A stretch of DNA of 64,000 nt from Leptospiraceae bacterium (GCA_016708435.1 JADJFV010000005.1:248001-312000); one strand, 5' to 3'; shown: positions 45,783 to 55,356, counted from the first letter of the stretch. The notes: generated from the letters alone by a model not told the origin. A program made the numbers and translations.

Positions 45783-47234
45783 CTAGTTCTCTAATAACTC
45801 TAATCTACTCTTAACAAAGTTTAGATACTGACTATTTTTAAAATGGGGTTTGTCTCTATTCTTTAAAAACAACTCATAGTATTTCTTCGCTCGAGTCAAA
45901 TTTCGAATGCTTGTGCTTTCTTCGTAGATTCGTCCACTTAAATAAATCGCGTCGTCTGCGAATTCACTATTGCTGTGATTCAAAATAATATTGGACAAAT
46001 GATCGAGTGCCGGTGTGTGATCTCCAATTGTATATAAGAGATGAGACAAAGCCCAGAGAGACTTAGGTAGGATAGCGTTTGTTTTTGGAGCTTCCGTGAT
46101 GATAGAAAGATGAAAAGGAATTGCTTCTTCTTTTAATTTTTTGTCTCCCTTAGCTGAGTTCTCCAATCCAACGGCTAATTCGTATAATCCCTTAAATCTA
46201 AATTCAGGATCAGAAATTCCTTCTATGACATTCTTGGCTTCATTTTTTTTCCTATCTAATGCAAGTAAACGAATTTGATCCATCTTTGCAAGATTAGAAA
46301 TTTCTCCATCCCCCGAAGTTGCTGCATTTAGTTCAGGAGTTGCTGACGGTTTATCATTTCGATTCAGATAGTATTTAGATCGTTCAAAGGGAGCGGCAGT
46401 TTCGTCTGCCTGCTTTTTGTCTTTACCTTTCTTGCTCGATGGTTTATCGATATTGGGTAATTTTGTATCTGGAATAATAGTAGGAGTAGTCTCTACTGCT
46501 TTCTCTTTTTTTGCATTCGGATCTTTGGCTTTAACTTCTTTAGTTGGAGACTTATTTGAAGTATCCTCTACACCATATTGTCCTTTTAAATCCAATTTAG
46601 AATTAGGAGTCTTAGATGGCTTTGTAACTTCTTGTTTTTCTTTGCCTACTAGAGCTTTGCCAATTTCATTTGTTGGCTTGGTTTCCGTTTTCACTTCTAT
46701 CTTTTCAGGTTTACTTTCTTTCTTTACTTCAACAGGAGTAGGGGTTTTTACTTCTTCTTTTATGACTACTGGTGGTTTCGAGTCCTTAGCTGCAGGAATA
46801 ACTTCTTCCAATTTCTTTGGCTCGACTTGAACAGGATTTGGTAAATCAATCTTAGGAAATACAATTAATTTTTCGAGAGGTAATTCAGCATTTGCTCCTG
46901 ATTCATTTTTTTTATCTTCTGTTAAAGATTTCTCTGATTCTATTTTTTTGAATTCAATAACAGGCTCCTTTGAGTCTGGGTCAGGAGGAAATGGAATCGA
47001 TAAGGATTTCTTTGTCTGTTCTTTTATTTGAGGGGAAGTATTCTTTGCCTTTTTCCTTTCTAGCAAAATAGATTCTTCTATTGTAATATTTTCAGGAAAA
47101 GGAATATGAATTTCTTCTTTGAGATTCTTCTCTTGCGATTCTAATGTGGTAAATGATAACAGTCCACTTATACAAATGACTAATGCTTTATTCTGGAGAG
47201 ATATTTTATTGAACTTAAGATTTGTTTTTTTCAT
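45783..47234 (-). CDS. Exported Pro/Lys/Glu-rich protein with C-terminal TPR-like repeats
   Basis: The 483-residue protein has a signal peptide (ALVICISGLLSFTTLES). Residues 45-290 are low in complexity and rich in Lys, Glu, Pro and Thr, probably spanning the periplasm or cell wall. The C-terminal 170 residues form TPR-like helices (LLYTIGDHTPALDHLSNIIL, ADDAIYLSGRIYEES, AKKYYELFLKN) as in YbgF/BamD-type proteins. Its start directly follows the stop of the single-pass membrane gene, so both belong to the clpX operon tail. Confidence 0.65.
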   Translation of the reverse strand: MKKTNLKFNKISLQNKALVICISGLLSFTTLESQEKNLKEEIHIPFPENITIEESILLERKKAKNTSPQIKEQTKKSLSIPFPPDPDSKEPVIEFKKIESEKSLTEDKKNESGANAELPLEKLIVFPKIDLPNPVQVEPKKLEEVIPAAKDSKPPVVIKEEVKTPTPVEVKKESKPEKIEVKTETKPTNEIGKALVGKEKQEVTKPSKTPNSKLDLKGQYGVEDTSNKSPTKEVKAKDPNAKKEKAVETTPTIIPDTKLPNIDKPSSKKGKDKKQADETAAPFERSKYYLNRNDKPSATPELNAATSGDGEISNLAKMDQIRLLALDRKKNEAKNVIEGISDPEFRFKGLYELAVGLENSAKGDKKLKEEAIPFHLSIITEAPKTNAILPKSLWALSHLLYTIGDHTPALDHLSNIILNHSNSEFADDAIYLSGRIYEESTSIRNLTRAKKYYELFLKNRDKPHFKNSQYLNFVKSRLELLEN

Positions 47235-48038
47235 TTATCTATCGCCATTAATGGGTAATAGTTTCCCCTTTTTATCTTGCTTCTCTGATTTCTCTGGAAC
47301 CTCAATTTTACCTGTGTTACTTTTTAATAGCCTTGATTCATTCGTATTATTGGTATCGTTTGCGTTTTGGGAATCTTTGCTGGACTCCTTTTTGTTAAGA
47401 ATCTTTTTTTCTGGATGCATGTCTGTATTTACTTTATCAAGGACTGAATTTATTTCTCGACTCTCTGTATTGCTCAAAGGATTATCAAAGCTATCCTTTA
47501 GATAAAGTTTTCTTTTTGTCTTTTGAGTTGCATCTGTATTCTCATTTCTAGTCGGAGTAACGGTTGGAATTTCTTGAGAAGGCGCTGTATCATTTAATTC
47601 TGCAAGAGGGGAAGTTTCTCCTTTTCTTTTAAATGCTCTAAGGCTCTTGCTATTTTCGACCATTGTATCATCTGGTGAATAAATGGAATTAGCCTCGTTT
47701 GTTCGTCCATAAGGCTCGTATTGCTTTGGAGTTTTATATATTTCATCACTTAAGAGGCTATCTGAGCTTGGCATTCGAATGTTCTTACGTTTTCGGTTGT
47801 AATCTCTCTCAATGTCTTCTTGAAAAAGGGACTTTGTATCCTTTGCAAGCTCTTGTCCTTCTTGGGTGGCACTGCCTTTTCCTCGAACATAACCATAATA
47901 CATCGCATACATGATTGCTAATACCAAAATACCTACCATTACTTTTGTAAGTAAAGAGGAAATGCTTTCTGGGATTTTAGCTACTAAATCATCTAAAAAT
48001 CCTAGAACATCGTTGGGTTTAATCTTCTTGAAATCCAT
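47235..48038 (-). CDS. Single-pass membrane protein, unknown function
   Basis: The 267-residue protein has one helix near residues 29-48 (VMVGILVLAIMYAMYYGYV) and then a long polar, disordered tail rich in Ser, Asn, Lys and Asp. No domain is recognised. It lies 59 bp after clpX and one base before the TPR-containing exported gene. The two could act as a pair linking inner membrane and periplasm. Confidence 0.6.
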   Translation of the reverse strand: MDFKKIKPNDVLGFLDDLVAKIPESISSLLTKVMVGILVLAIMYAMYYGYVRGKGSATQEGQELAKDTKSLFQEDIERDYNRKRKNIRMPSSDSLLSDEIYKTPKQYEPYGRTNEANSIYSPDDTMVENSKSLRAFKRKGETSPLAELNDTAPSQEIPTVTPTRNENTDATQKTKRKLYLKDSFDNPLSNTESREINSVLDKVNTDMHPEKKILNKKESSKDSQNANDTNNTNESRLLKSNTGKIEVPEKSEKQDKKGKLLPINGDR

Positions 48039-48097
48039 TATTTTATCCTTCGGACTTAATCATGGATTTTTTCATCCCTTTTTATCGTGGGATGAGT

Positions 48098-49363
48098 TTA
48101 AGCGATTTTTTCTTTAGGCTTGAGGATAAGAAGAGGAGCATCTCCGTTCATGACAGATTCTTCCGTTATGACTACTTCTACCACATCTTCTCTAGAAGGA
48201 ATCTGAAACATCAAATCCATCATAATATCTTCTACAATAGCACGAAGCCCTCTAGCACCAGATTCTCTTTTGATAGCCTTGGTAGCAACTGCATTGATAG
48301 CTCCGTCAGTAAACTTAAGAACTACATTTTCTAATTCAAAAATCTTAGCAAATTGCTTCATAATAGAGTTCTTGGGCTCAGTAAAGATTTGCTTTAAGGT
48401 AGCAACGTCTGCTTCTTCGAGAGTCGCAAGAATAGGCAAACGACCAACAAATTCAGGGATCAAGCCGTATTTTAGTAAATCGTCTGGAATTACGTTCTTT
48501 AAGACTTCTGTTTTTTGTAAATCATCTAGGTTTGCACTTGCATCTGAGTTAAAACCAATTGTTTTTACGCCAATTCTTGATTTGATAATTCTATCTAAGT
48601 CAACGAATGCTCCACCGCAGATGAAAAGTATATTTCGAGTATCAATAGAAAGATAGTCTTGGTGTGGATGCTTTCTTCCACCTTGAGGAGGGACGTTCGC
48701 AACGGTTCCTTCAATGATTTTGAGGAGAGCTTGCTGAACACCTTCCCCGCTTACATCTCTTGTGATAGAAGCACTGTCATTTTTACGGGAAATCTTGTCG
48801 ATCTCATCGATGTAGATAATTCCAAGCTCTGCTTTCTTAATGTCGTTATCCGCATTTTGAATGAGCTTTAGAATGATGTTTTCTACGTCCTCTCCCACAT
48901 AACCAGCCTCTGTTAAAGCAGTTGCATCTACGATGGCAAAAGGAACTTTTAGAATACGAGCAAGGGTTTGCGCTAATAAGGTCTTTCCGCTACCGGTAGG
49001 ACCGATCAAAAGGATATTTGATTTTTCTAACTCAACGTCATTTTTTCCAACATTAAAATGAATTCGTTTGTAATGGTTGTAAACGGCTACAGAAAGGGCA
49101 CGCTTAGCATGGTGCTGACCAATTACATACTGGTCTAAAATTTTTTTAATTTCTTGGGGCTTCGGAACATCCGCTATATGGGTAGGTCTCTCTAAATGAG
49201 CAGGCTCATCCGCGATAATCTCTGTGCAAAGGGAAATACACTCGTCACAGATATACACTCCAGGTCCTGCAACCAATCTCTTGACTGCATCCTGCTCTTT
49301 ACCACAAAAGGAACAATGTAATTTTTCTTTTCCCATATTCGTCGGTTTCTTAGTTGAAGCCAA
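48098..49363 (-). CDS. clpX: ATP-dependent Clp protease ATP-binding subunit ClpX
   Basis: The 421-residue AAA+ unfoldase feeds substrates to ClpP. It has the N-terminal zinc-binding domain (CSFCGKEQ..CDECISLC), Walker A GPTGSGKTLL, Walker B IIYIDEIDKI, and the IGF loop that docks to ClpP (VKTIGFNSD). It begins four bases after the clpP stop. Length and motifs are standard. Confidence 0.97.
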   Translation of the reverse strand: MASTKKPTNMGKEKLHCSFCGKEQDAVKRLVAGPGVYICDECISLCTEIIADEPAHLERPTHIADVPKPQEIKKILDQYVIGQHHAKRALSVAVYNHYKRIHFNVGKNDVELEKSNILLIGPTGSGKTLLAQTLARILKVPFAIVDATALTEAGYVGEDVENIILKLIQNADNDIKKAELGIIYIDEIDKISRKNDSASITRDVSGEGVQQALLKIIEGTVANVPPQGGRKHPHQDYLSIDTRNILFICGGAFVDLDRIIKSRIGVKTIGFNSDASANLDDLQKTEVLKNVIPDDLLKYGLIPEFVGRLPILATLEEADVATLKQIFTEPKNSIMKQFAKIFELENVVLKFTDGAINAVATKAIKRESGARGLRAIVEDIMMDLMFQIPSREDVVEVVITEESVMNGDAPLLILKPKEKIA

Positions 49364-49367
49364 AACC

Positions 49368-49967
49368 TTATCCTACCTTAGGTTTTTTTCTGTCCGTAAT
49401 GACATTATCTATGATGCCGTAGGCTTTTGCTTCTTCGGCTGTCATATAGAAATCTCTTTCGGTATCTCTTTCGATTGTCTGGATATCTTTTTCTGTGTGT
49501 TTTTGATAAAGGGAGTTGATGATGCTTTTTACTCGTAGTATTTCGTTTGCTTGAATCTCTATATCACTAGCCTGACCTGTTGCGCCACCGGATGGTTGGT
49601 GCATCATGATTCTGGCGTGCGGAAGAGCAGAGCGTTTTCCTTTTGCTCCTGCTGCTAAAAGCAAAGAAGCCATAGAGGAAGCCTGCCCAAAGCAAAGAGT
49701 TCTTACTTCTGGTTTGATGTATTGAATAGTATCATAAACAGCTAAGCCAGAAGAAATATAACCACCCGGAGAGTTGATATAAAGATAAATGTCTCTTTCA
49801 GGGTTATCAGCTTCTAGGAATAAAAGCTGAGCGGTTAAAATATTAGCAAATTCGTCGTCAATTCCACTACCAATGAAGATGACTCTGTCTTTGAGTAGAC
49901 GAGAAAATACATCGGAGCTTCTTTCTCCTCTGCTGGTTTGCTCTGTAATATATGGTACTATTGGCAT
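49368..49967 (-). CDS. clpP: ATP-dependent Clp protease proteolytic subunit ClpP
   Basis: The 199-residue serine protease has the nucleophile Ser98 in FGQASSMASLLL, His123 in MMHQPSGG and the Asp in the DTERDFYMTAEEA region. It assembles as a tetradecamer with ClpX. The gene lies between tig and clpX with gaps of only three to four bases, so the three are cotranscribed. Confidence 0.97.
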   Translation of the reverse strand: MPIVPYITEQTSRGERSSDVFSRLLKDRVIFIGSGIDDEFANILTAQLLFLEADNPERDIYLYINSPGGYISSGLAVYDTIQYIKPEVRTLCFGQASSMASLLLAAGAKGKRSALPHARIMMHQPSGGATGQASDIEIQANEILRVKSIINSLYQKHTEKDIQTIERDTERDFYMTAEEAKAYGIIDNVITDRKKPKVG

Positions 49968-49970
49968 AAA

Positions 49971-51305
49971 TTAGTTATCCTTTTTGGAGCCACCTAGAAT
50001 TTCTGAAGCGCGGCTGATAGAAATTTCACTATTCCCTTGTTTGTTCGAATTGGAAAGTAAAAAATCATACACTTTTTGCGAAATCAGGTTTTCGTAGATA
50101 TTTCTATAAATTCTTTCTTTTGATTCTCGGCTGCTTTTCTCTTTTTCTCCAAGTTGGAGCTGAGAAAATACAGCTTCCATTTCTTCAGGGGCAACTGTTT
50201 GGTTTTCCTGTTTTGCAATCTCATGAATCGCTAGATAAAACTTAATTTGGTCTACGGCTCTATTATGGAAGTTAGACTTAATTGATTCTAAATCAGATCC
50301 CACTAATTCAGCATATTTCTCCATTGGCATATGATCTAGGTTGTAGTCATGTGAGAATTGGTGGTATAATGCATGGCTTTCTTCCTCAATTAAGGAATTT
50401 GGAATGCTAAAGCTTGCATTTTTAACTACTTCCGAGATAAGGTGTGTGGAATAATGAGCATGTAGCTTGTCATCTGCGAACTTTTTCAAGTTTTCCTTCA
50501 TCTTATTCTTAAGCTCTTCCATTGTAGGAGTCTCGTCCCATTCTTGGGCAAGATGATCATCTAACTCAGGGAGAATTACTTTAGAAATAGAATTGACTGT
50601 AATTGTGAAAGTAAATGTCTTTCCTACTAATTCCGCAGAAGATTCGCTATCGTAGGTATAATTGAAAGTTTTGGTTTCGCCTTGTTTGAGTCCGATGATT
50701 TCGGCGTCTAATTTCTTTTGTTTTGGGTTTAATCCAATATAGTATTGAGTATTTTTGGAGTCTTGAACAGATTCTCCGCTTTCATTCTTAGTTTCGATGT
50801 CAATGTCAACTAAGTCAGTGTCCTGCGAAAGCTCATCTGCCTCACGAGCCTGGGTTTTAGAAAGTTTTAATTGAATGTCTTTTAACTGAGGTTGAATATC
50901 TTCATCTGTAATTTTAACATCGTAAACTTCTACCTCAAGTTCTTTATATTTGCCTAAATGAATTTCTGGGGCGGTCTCATAAGTTGCTTTGGCAATGAGA
51001 GTGCTATGTCTTTCAAATTTTTCAATTTCAATTTTAGGAGGCTTGTAAGCTTTAAAAGAAAGAGTAGGGTAGAGACCATTGATAGAGTCGGTGAGTAGAA
51101 TGGTTACAGCATCATCTGAAACGGTATCGCCTAGCATTTTAATGACCATTTCGATAGGAGCTTTGCCCTGTCTAAAACCGTTTACTTTTACTTTTTGGCT
51201 GGCTCTAATATATGCTTTCTTGAAGGCTTCTTCAATGTCTTCCGGTGTATAGGTCAAATCTAATTTTGCTGTAGCGTCGTCGTTAATTGTTACTTTGTAT
51301 TCCAT
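49971..51305 (-). CDS. tig: Trigger factor
   Basis: The 444-residue ribosome-associated chaperone has the N-terminal ribosome-binding domain with the signature GFRQGKAP near residue 44. A central PPIase-like domain (residues 150-240) and a C-terminal helical chaperone domain follow. It heads tig-clpP-clpX, a very common bacterial order. A tRNA-Gly gene lies 43 bp upstream on the same strand. Confidence 0.95.
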   Translation of the reverse strand: MEYKVTINDDATAKLDLTYTPEDIEEAFKKAYIRASQKVKVNGFRQGKAPIEMVIKMLGDTVSDDAVTILLTDSINGLYPTLSFKAYKPPKIEIEKFERHSTLIAKATYETAPEIHLGKYKELEVEVYDVKITDEDIQPQLKDIQLKLSKTQAREADELSQDTDLVDIDIETKNESGESVQDSKNTQYYIGLNPKQKKLDAEIIGLKQGETKTFNYTYDSESSAELVGKTFTFTITVNSISKVILPELDDHLAQEWDETPTMEELKNKMKENLKKFADDKLHAHYSTHLISEVVKNASFSIPNSLIEEESHALYHQFSHDYNLDHMPMEKYAELVGSDLESIKSNFHNRAVDQIKFYLAIHEIAKQENQTVAPEEMEAVFSQLQLGEKEKSSRESKERIYRNIYENLISQKVYDFLLSNSNKQGNSEISISRASEILGGSKKDN

Positions 51306-51348
51306 GGATTGCTCTTTGTATTGTATTGGGGGTGAAAAAAATACATTA

Positions 51349-51422
<74 letters not shown>

Positions 51423-51502
51423 AACATTGGTGATATTTCCATGAAATTTCTTCTATGAGATTTGTAAAATATTTTTTAGGATTTATAACTGAATTGTTTA
51501 GG

Positions 51503-52166
51503 TCACTTTACCAATTTCTTCACACTTGGATAAAGTGTTTCCGCTAGAAGCTTATGACCTTCTGCGGTTGGGTGGATTCCGTCTTTTTGATTTAGGTCTT
51601 TTAGACCTGCGACTTTTTTCTAGCAAGAAAGGGGATAACGGGATGTTTTCCTCTTTGGCGAGTCTGGGATAAATAGAATCAAATTTCTTTACATAACTTG
51701 GACCCAGATTTGGAAATGTGAGCATTCTGACTAAGAGGATTTTGACCTCTGGATTTTTCTCGCGAACTTTAGAGATGATTTTTTTTAGGTTGGTTTCAAT
51801 GACTGTTGTATCAATGCCGCGCATACCGTCATTTGCCCCTAGCTCTAAAACAAAATAATCTACTCCTTTTGAAATAGACCAGTCGAGTCTTGCAATTCCT
51901 CCTGATGTAGTGTCTCCACTGAGTCCTGCGTTGATTACTTTTAAATCGATTCCATCTTTTTTTAATTTCTCACCAAGTAAGAATACAAAAGATTCTTCAG
52001 GACTATTTAGACCCATTCCAGCTGTGAGACTATCGCCGAAGAAGATTATTTTTTTTCGTGAGTCTGTTTCGATTTTCTTTGCCGGACTGCCTTCATTTGA
52101 TTCTGATTTACATGCATAAAAAATTCCAAGAGTAAGAATAAGTAAGTAAGTGATTTTATTTTTCAT
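51503..52166 (-). pseudogene. GDSL/SGNH esterase lipoprotein (TesA-like), frameshifted at A6
   Basis: The protein has a lipoprotein signal (GIFYAC), block I FFGDSLTAGMGL, the Gly of block II (INAGLSGDTTSGG) and block III GANDGMRG, as in TesA-like arylesterases. After PFLLEK the frame runs into a basic tail ending near 51552. Removing one base from the six-A run (plus-strand T6 at 51,614-51,619) gives LEKVAGLKDLNQKDGIHPTAEGHKLL, which restores the catalytic Asp-His block V and ends at 51503. The indel lies in a homopolymer, so a sequencing error is quite possible. If real, the enzyme lacks its catalytic His. Confidence 0.85.
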
Positions 52167-52302
52167 AGGTTTCTAAAAAAGTAAAGCAAACGACAAAGCT
52201 TTTTGTCAATCTAGAAAATTTTAAATGGAGCGAGTAGCCGGGGAAAATAAACCTAAGAAAGCTTTTTTTAATTGACGTAGGATTTTTGCAGAGATTCGAT
52301 GC

Positions 52303-53166
52303 ATGGAATATATGGATAAAACAGATTCTTATTTAGTTGGTATATTACCGGAATACAATTTTAGATTTTTACTAGCAGATTGTTCTAATTCTGTAAGAGA
52401 AGTAATTCAAAGACATGAAATGGAAAATTCTTCTGCAACACTTGTCGGAAAGACAATGATAGCGGCGTTTTTTTTAGCGGGTCTTGTAAAAGAAGAGACA
52501 ATGATTAGCATACAACTAGAAGGAGAAGGGGATGTCGAGCGGGTAATGGCATACTCGGATAGAATGGGTAGAATGAGAGGAATGGCAAAGCACAATACCA
52601 TTCAAGCAGATCCATCTGATACCACTCTTGGAATTGGAAAGGGGATATTCCGTGTTACTCGCTGGGGCGGAGTGCAGAAGTTACACCAATCTATTACTAA
52701 ATTAGAAGACACTGTATTCGAAACAAATCTACTAAATTATATCAATGAATCAGACCAATTGATTTCTTTTGTATCTATCTTCACAGATATTGACGCAAGA
52801 CCTGTGCGTGCCTGCGGAATGATCTTTCAAGCTTTACCTTTTACAAGCTCAAGACAGATTGATGATTTGATGGATAAGATTTCAAATATTGATATCGATC
52901 AATCCAAAATATTTTCGGGAAGTATAGATAGCACATTGAAGCTAATGGAGAATATGCTCGAAACCAAGGCTGATATTTTGGAAGTAGGGATTCCCGAATT
53001 CTACTGTGGATGCACACTCGATAAAATTAAAAATGTAATTGTATCAATCGGAAAAGAAGAAGCGTATTCGATCATAGAAGAAAGAGGAAACATAGAAATG
53101 ATCTGCGAATTCTGCCGCGAAAAATACCTATTAGACGCAGAAGAAGTAAGACTTTTATTTATTTAA
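52303..53166 (+). CDS. hslO: Redox-regulated chaperone Hsp33
   Basis: The 287-residue holdase has the Hsp33 body and, at the C-terminus, the zinc-binding cysteines CGC near residue 235 and CEFC near 267, whose oxidation activates the chaperone. The length is normal. A second ATG at 52312 is three codons downstream and either could be used. A strong hairpin follows the gene. Confidence 0.93.
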   Translation: MEYMDKTDSYLVGILPEYNFRFLLADCSNSVREVIQRHEMENSSATLVGKTMIAAFFLAGLVKEETMISIQLEGEGDVERVMAYSDRMGRMRGMAKHNTIQADPSDTTLGIGKGIFRVTRWGGVQKLHQSITKLEDTVFETNLLNYINESDQLISFVSIFTDIDARPVRACGMIFQALPFTSSRQIDDLMDKISNIDIDQSKIFSGSIDSTLKLMENMLETKADILEVGIPEFYCGCTLDKIKNVIVSIGKEEAYSIIEERGNIEMICEFCREKYLLDAEEVRLLFI

Positions 53167-53216
53167 ACTGAACCTAACTCCAATTTTTATTACTTGTATT
53201 GTATTACCGATAAAGT

Positions 53217-53246
53217 CCCCTTCCCTAGGGTGGATTAGGGAAGGGG
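53217..53246. repeat. 11-bp-stem hairpin between hslO and tsaE
   Basis: CCCCTTCCCTA and TAGGGAAGGGG pair perfectly around an 8-base loop. Outer bases (acctaac/gttaggt) extend the symmetry over about 120 bp. There is no T run, so it is either a REP-like element or a weak terminator. Confidence 0.6.
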
Positions 53247-53307
53247 CTACTTATTAGGATTCTACAAGTAGTTAAAGTCCGGGGTTAGGTCACACTACTA
53301 TAAAACA

Positions 53308-53727
53308 ATGCAAATTACATACAATTTAAACGAAATAGATAAACCAGTATCTTGCTTACGTGAGATGCTAGTAGAGCGTAAGATTGATTATCCCGTGATA
53401 CTTCTAACAGGAGAAATGGGGGCGGGCAAAACTACATTTACCTCTCATTTGGTTCGATCGTTTAATGAAAGTCTAAATCCAAATTCTCCCACATTTAATC
53501 TAATGAATGAATATAGGACTTCCGAGTTTAGTATTTTTCATTTTGATTTGTATCGTCTCAAGTCTTCTGAAGAAGTAGACAATCTAGGCTTTGAAGAAAT
53601 TTGGGGAAAACAAGGATTATCCATCGTAGAATGGTGGCAAATAGCAACTGATTATTTTGATAAGTCAGCAATCGAAGTAAAACTAGAAGTTGTAGATGAA
53701 CAGAGAAGACGATTTACTGTGAAATAG
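53308..53727 (+). CDS. tsaE: tRNA threonylcarbamoyladenosine biosynthesis ATPase TsaE
   Basis: The 139-residue protein works with TsaB and TsaD to make t6A in tRNAs. It has the P-loop LLTGEMGAGKTTFT, the NSPTFNLMNEY segment, HFDLYRL and the Trp-rich IVEWWQIA. Length and motifs match TsaE. An inverted-repeat element follows its stop. Confidence 0.93.
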   Translation: MQITYNLNEIDKPVSCLREMLVERKIDYPVILLTGEMGAGKTTFTSHLVRSFNESLNPNSPTFNLMNEYRTSEFSIFHFDLYRLKSSEEVDNLGFEEIWGKQGLSIVEWWQIATDYFDKSAIEVKLEVVDEQRRRFTVK

Positions 53728-53735
53728 ACAGATTT

Positions 53736-53927
53736 GCCACTGAGCCACGGAGACACAGAGAGTTATTGGATTTTGCCAATTTTATTCAAGTGCATCATGT
53801 AAAAGAGAGCAAATGGAAAAATCGGATTCAAATTATAATTGAATAATAACCGTTAAATACGAAATCAAACATTATTCTGTGAAGTAGACTCTCTCGAAAT
53901 CTCTCTGTGTCTCAGTGCCTCTGTGGC
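53736..53927. repeat. MITE-like element A with 27-bp terminal inverted repeats
   Basis: The ends (gccactgagccacggagaca.. and the complement of ..cagtgcctctgtggc) match over 27 bp with three mismatches. The 192-bp element contains no gene. It exactly fills the gap between convergent tsaE and the DUF6266 gene. The same ends occur in element B at 59,196. Confidence 0.75.
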
Positions 53928-53933
53928 ATTGTA

Positions 53934-54560
53934 TTATGCTGAGTAGTTACAAAACTCTCCTAGATACTGAGAATTGGAAACTTGTTGCTTTTGGTTCTGC
54001 CTGAATGCATAGGCATGAAAGATTGCTCCATTCCAGAAAGAAGGAAACTTTACCCTAAGACTTTCCTCTTTACCAGAAGATTGAGATTGAATAGATCGAT
54101 AGTTTTCGTTGAGAGGGAGTAGAACAAGGTATACGGTATCCGATTTGTCAGTGATGGATTTATTCTTCCATTGAAAATAAAAGGAAGAATTCTCAGGGCT
54201 TGCGGATACTACCTCTATGCCTTTGAGAGTTCCTTCACTTAGAACCAATTGCGGGTAATCAGTCTTTAACTCACCTTCCAAGTTTAAAATAGAAGAGTGG
54301 TTGTATTTAAAAAAAGCATTTCGCTCAGACATAGAAGAAGTGTGAGATTTAAATCCGATAGCGGCTGATTGGGATAATCCTCTAAACACACTACTGAGCA
54401 ATTTGAATTTATCTCTCGCTATAATTTGTGCCTGCGTGGGCTTTTTTTTTGAGGGACTTCTCTTTGCTCTAAGAACGACTGTGTTTTTCCATTTGTAAAA
54501 GTTCAAATCTCCAATGCTTCCAGAGAGATCCTTAAATATTCCATTTTGTAATTTTGCCAT
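53934..54560 (-). CDS. DUF6266-family protein
   Basis: The 208-residue protein begins MAKLQNGIFKDLSGSIG, has NFYKWKNTVVLRAKRSPSKKKPTQAQ, and ends with a beta-rich domain. This matches the DUF6266 pattern that I know mainly from Bacteroidota. The function is unknown. The gene is isolated between a MITE-like element and a repeat-rich stretch, which suggests horizontal acquisition. A GGAG-like site precedes the start on the minus strand. Confidence 0.68.
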   Translation of the reverse strand: MAKLQNGIFKDLSGSIGDLNFYKWKNTVVLRAKRSPSKKKPTQAQIIARDKFKLLSSVFRGLSQSAAIGFKSHTSSMSERNAFFKYNHSSILNLEGELKTDYPQLVLSEGTLKGIEVVSASPENSSFYFQWKNKSITDKSDTVYLVLLPLNENYRSIQSQSSGKEESLRVKFPSFWNGAIFHAYAFRQNQKQQVSNSQYLGEFCNYSA

Positions 54561-54729
54561 AGGTGGCTCCTTTGTTATAATGTATTATGATAATTGAAAT
54601 AGTATGCCTGAATTGGTAAGAAAGGGTAGGTAAACTAAGTGTATTACAAGATAACTATCGGTAAACTACTTAAATAAATGCAGAATAAAAGGGACGTAAG
54701 AGGGACATAGAAGCCACATAGAAGCCACA

Positions 54730-54773
54730 TAGAAGCCACATAGAAGCCGAACTCGGCTTCTATGTGGCTTCTA
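54730..54773. repeat. 44-bp hairpin with 21-bp perfect arms next to tandem repeats
   Basis: The left arm (tagaagccacatagaagccg plus one base) and its exact complement are separated by two bases. It follows tandem copies of the same 11-base unit, so it may have grown by slippage plus inverted duplication. Confidence 0.85.
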
Positions 54774-55072
54774 CATTGCCCCTAGATTGCGGTTATGTAA
54801 AAAGTAAGGATATGGACAAACGAAAAAAATCACAAGCACGAAGGAATACAAAGTAGATTTGAATCCAAAAAAATCTTGACTCTATAGAACTTTTCAAATG
54901 GATTAAGAAACATTTTAAGCCAAAGCATACTCCTAAGTATCCGCTAATTCCAAACATGGAAGGATTTTAATTTCCGAGCGTGTATTCGATTGGATGCACA
55001 CAGAAAAAGGAAATCCTGCGGAACTTGTAAGAGAAGATGTGAAGAAGAGGAATGTGGCTTGATTCTTATTCA

Positions 55073-55116
55073 AATACCTGCCTGCATAGTCCTTGCAGGC
55101 TATGCAGGCAGGTATT
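55073..55116. repeat. 44-bp hairpin with 17-bp perfect arms
   Basis: AATACCTGCCTGCATAG and its exact complement surround a 10-base loop. It lies just upstream of the CHAT-domain remnant, in the gene-poor stretch. Confidence 0.85.
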
Positions 55117-55140
55117 ACGCTCCGTTAGCTTTAGAACGAT

Positions 55141-55356
55141 AGCCCCCTGTGAATGTTCTTGCTACTCTGGTCTGTAGACGACACAGGCACCATGCTCTTC
55201 TTCAAAGAATATTACAAAAACCTAATAGACAAAAAGCTAACATCCGTAGATGCACTGAAACTTACACAGAAGAATCTTTACAAAAAGACTAAAGCGGCAT
55301 CCGTTGATTATACTGATCCATTTTATTGGTCGCCCTTTGTTGTTTATGGAAAGTGA
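55141..55356 (+). pseudogene. C-terminal remnant of a CHAT-domain protein
   Basis: LWSVDDTGTMLFFKEYYKNL, then a helix, then YTDPFYWSPFVVYGK match the last third of a CHAT (caspase-like) protease domain, which usually ends in HPFYWAPFVLYG. The preceding bases read VNVLAT, the expected upstream strand, but in another frame. The catalytic His and Cys regions and all upstream domains are missing. It is therefore a remnant, not a functional gene. Confidence 0.75.

Larger units (their letters stand above)
54561..55136. other. 576-bp gene-poor, repeat-rich stretch
   Basis: No intact gene is seen. The tandem unit acatagaagcc occurs about four times near 54,706-54,748 and leads into a hairpin. Near 54,886-54,960 the translation LDSIELFKWIKKHFKPKH weakly recalls the FKWIKQHL motif of IS4-type transposases. 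A broken reading near 54,970-55,062 gives RVFDWMHTEKGNPAELVR. These look like remnants of lost mobile or accessory genes. Confidence 0.45.

Noticed and set aside
46417..46830. A plus-strand membrane protein opposite the Pro/Lys-rich gene
   Set aside because: It is the hydrophobic antisense of the low-complexity Lys/Glu region and has no ribosome site.
54700..54775. A CRISPR array from the tandem acatagaagcc units
   Set aside because: The units are contiguous 11-mers without spacers and lead into a hairpin. No cas genes are present.
54886..54960. An IS4-type transposase gene
   Set aside because: Only a short FKWIKKH-like stretch is seen, with stops around it and no catalytic DDE residues or terminal repeats. 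It is mentioned only as possible debris.
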